From Sorlinia euscelidii (GTDB taxonomy: Bacteria > Pseudomonadota > Alphaproteobacteria > Acetobacterales > Acetobacteraceae): a DNA stretch of 64,000 nucleotides. This document shows positions 62,260-64,000 of the stretch, in pieces. The notes beneath the pieces were generated by a model that worked only from the letters and a program-made list of their open reading frames with translations, searched no databases and was not told where the DNA came from. Position 1 is the stretch's first letter, and each line of letters begins with the position of its first letter. Location: NCBI RefSeq assembly GCF_036452155.1, contig NZ_JAWJZY010000003.1; one strand, 5' to 3'. Made by a program: the position numbers and the translations under genes.

Positions 62260-63788
62260 GCCCCCTCTTCCACAAATCTCGGGAAGAGGCCCTGAGGCGC
62301 GGGCAATTCTGCATCAATTTCACCCTGTGCAAGGTCAGCTAATTGACGCGCATTCTGAGAAATGCCGAGTTGCGTCAGCAATTTATCCATTGTCCCCGGC
62401 ATATATGGTTGTAGGACGATGGCGATATGACGCAAAGCCTCATGAAGTGTGCGCAGCACCGTGCCCATACGAACAGGGTCGGTCTTTTTGAGAACCCAAG
62501 GCGCTTGATGATCAATATAGGCATTACACGCGCGCACCACTTTCCAGACGGCTTCCAGCCCATCCGTCAGGGCAAAGCGGGCGACATGCTGACGCAGGAG
62601 GTCCGGCAGAAGCGAGGATTGCGCCAATAAATCGCGGTCATCGCCTTGTATATCGCCCCATTCCGGCAATTTTCCATCGAAATGACGGTTGATCTGCGTC
62701 AGCGTCCGCTGCGCCAGATTGCCGAGCCCGTTGGCCAGTTCCACATTGACGCGATTGATCAGGGACTTACGGCTCAGATCCGAGTCACCCCCGAAAGGCA
62801 CTTCCCGCATCATAAAGAACCGCACCGCATCGACGCCAAATTCTGAAGCAAGGTCCCGGGGGTCGATGACATTGCCCAAAGATTTACTCATCTTCTGACC
62901 CTCGATGGTCCACCAGCCATTGGCGAAAATGGCGTCCGGCAGGTCCAGCCCCGCAGCCATCAGGAAGGCAGGCCAGAAAACCGCATGGAAGCGGATAATG
63001 TCCTTGCCCACAATATGCGCATTGGCGGGCCAGAACCTCATCCCCTCATTTTGCATATCGGGATAGCCGAGGGCGGAAAGGTAATTTGCCAGCGCGTCGA
63101 ACCAGACATACATGACATGCTTTGGGTCACCCGGTACCGGGATACCCCAGGAGAAGCTTGTCCGGCTGATAGAGAGGTCCCGCAGGCCCGATTTAACGAA
63201 ACTGATGATTTCCTTCCGACGTCCTGCCGGCCCGAGGAAATGCGGGTTTGCCTCATAAAGGGCGAGTAATTGGTCCTGAAAGGCGGAAAGGCGGAAAAAA
63301 TAGGATTCTTCCTTCACCCACGTCACAGGTGCCCCGCTCGGGGCAATATGGGTGCCATCCTCCAGCAGGGTGATCTCATCCTCACTGTAGAAACATTCAT
63401 CTCTCAGTGCGTACCAACCTTCATATGCGCCGAGATAAATATGATCATTCTCCGCAACCTGACGCCAAAGGGCCTGCGCCGCGTCTTTGTGCCGTGCCTC
63501 CGTCGTGCGGATAAAACGGTCATAGGAAATACCCATGGCGTCCGCCATGTCTTTGAAATTGCGGGAAATGCCATCGACGAAGTCTAAGGTGGACTGCCCC
63601 GCCTGGGCAGCGGCCTGTTCCACTTTCTGACCGTGCTCATCCGTGCCAGTCAGGAAAAACACCTCCCGCCCGTCAAGACGGTGAAAGCGCGCGATGATAT
63701 CGGCCGCGACAGAAGTGTAAGCGTGCCCGATATGGGGCGCGCCATTCACGTAATAAATCGGCGTGGTAACATAATATCGCGACGTCAT
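62256..63788 (-). CDS. metG: Methionyl-tRNA synthetase
   Basis: 510 residues. YYVNGAPHIGHAYTSVAADI carries the HIGH motif, FLTGTDEHGQKVEQAA follows, and QKMSKSLGNVIDP is the KMSKS loop near 300. It lacks the extra C-terminal tRNA-binding domain of longer forms, which is normal for this group. It overlaps holB upstream (ATGA) and tatD downstream. Confidence 0.97.
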   Translation of the reverse strand: MTSRYYVTTPIYYVNGAPHIGHAYTSVAADIIARFHRLDGREVFFLTGTDEHGQKVEQAAAQAGQSTLDFVDGISRNFKDMADAMGISYDRFIRTTEARHKDAAQALWRQVAENDHIYLGAYEGWYALRDECFYSEDEITLLEDGTHIAPSGAPVTWVKEESYFFRLSAFQDQLLALYEANPHFLGPAGRRKEIISFVKSGLRDLSISRTSFSWGIPVPGDPKHVMYVWFDALANYLSALGYPDMQNEGMRFWPANAHIVGKDIIRFHAVFWPAFLMAAGLDLPDAIFANGWWTIEGQKMSKSLGNVIDPRDLASEFGVDAVRFFMMREVPFGGDSDLSRKSLINRVNVELANGLGNLAQRTLTQINRHFDGKLPEWGDIQGDDRDLLAQSSLLPDLLRQHVARFALTDGLEAVWKVVRACNAYIDHQAPWVLKKTDPVRMGTVLRTLHEALRHIAIVLQPYMPGTMDKLLTQLGISQNARQLADLAQGEIDAELPAPQGLFPRFVEEGA

Positions 63789-64000
63789 AATCTGCCTATC
63801 ATCGCAGCGGCTTTAAGAGCTGCCAGTGTCTTGTCGAGATTGAAGCGGTCGGTCTCATGCCGCAAATATATCAACTTCTGATAGATTTCCGCTGCCCGGT
63901 TTGCCGCGCTTTGATCTCCCTTGCGACAGGAAGTCAGCGACGCCTCCCGGATGCGCTCCTGTAGCAAATCGCAGAAGGTAGAAAAACCCCTCTCCTCTTT
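63785..64000 (-). CDS. holB: DNA polymerase III delta' subunit, C-terminal end (5' end outside window)
   Basis: The frame is open to the window edge. FSTFCDLLQERIREASL and AAEIYQKLIYLRHETDRFNL, then LDKTLAALKAAAMI, match the end of delta' clamp-loader subunits. It lies directly before metG and overlaps it by four bases, as in related genomes. Only about 71 residues are visible. Confidence 0.75.
   Translation of the reverse strand, partial: KEERGFSTFCDLLQERIREASLTSCRKGDQSAANRAAEIYQKLIYLRHETDRFNLDKTLAALKAAAMIGRL

Noticed and set aside
1..64000. Insertion sequences
   Set aside because: No transposase gene or terminal inverted repeats were recognised in the window.

Overview
The window looks like a piece of an alphaproteobacterial chromosome, most probably an acetic acid bacterium (Acetobacteraceae). 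This rests on the conserved order dnaA-dnaN-recF-gyrB-(DUF3108)-glmU-glmS, the blocks mutM/ubiE-coaBC-dut and holB-metG-tatD-MBL, roughly 55-60% GC by eye, and a repressor N-terminus of a type I associate with this family. Genus cannot be fixed from sequence alone.

Positions 1 to about 31,085 are one side of an HK97-like siphovirus prophage whose other end lies outside the window. Late genes run leftward: HNH nuclease, small and large terminase, portal, prohead protease, major capsid, connectors, tail tube, tail chaperone with a -1 frameshift site, a gp10-like protein and a tape measure of at least 1400 residues. Leftward early genes (Cro-like, small HTH, GapR-like, adenine methyltransferase, DUF1376) lie at 21.1-24.8 kb. 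A rightward block at 24.9-28.6 kb holds repressor-type genes, small early genes, an excisionase-like gene and a tyrosine integrase. The integrase faces the 3' end of a tRNA-Cys (31,086-31,159), the likely attachment site.

Three AT-richer cargo islands interrupt the phage genome. (1) 4.4-8.4 kb: antirepressor-type genes (Rha-like, Bro-N) interleaved with three ribbon-helix-helix proteins, resembling the P22 immI layout, plus a RelE/HigB-type toxin-antitoxin pair and a fossil antitoxin. (2) 19.5-21.1 kb: a Fic protein gene preceded by three exact-period 70-bp repeats, each able to fold into two hairpins. (3) 28.5-30.9 kb, between integrase and tRNA: an unrecognised two-gene operon, a protein resembling nucleoid-associated NA37/YejK followed by a triple-spanning membrane protein. 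The third is my best candidate for an undescribed, possibly defensive, system.

Phage immunity looks damaged. The S24-family repressor gene (26,357-25,656) has three in-frame stop codons without a frameshift, and a neighbouring HTH gene has one in-frame amber codon. An intact XRE-type regulator and a Cro-like gene remain, and related TTGCTACC-type operator sequences occur at both phage switches.

From 31.3 kb on the sequence is housekeeping chromosome: TolC-type efflux protein, valS, ilvD, msrA, an ABC ATPase/permease pair, dut-coaBC-ubiE, mutM, rpsT, dnaA, dnaN, recF, gyrB, a DUF3108 protein, glmU-glmS, an Na+/H+ antiporter, a POT/MFS transporter, and the tightly overlapping holB-metG-tatD-MBL operon. 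ilvD and recF each carry a one-base deletion in a G run, and the gyrB start shows a similar ambiguity, so homopolymer sequencing error is a serious possibility there.
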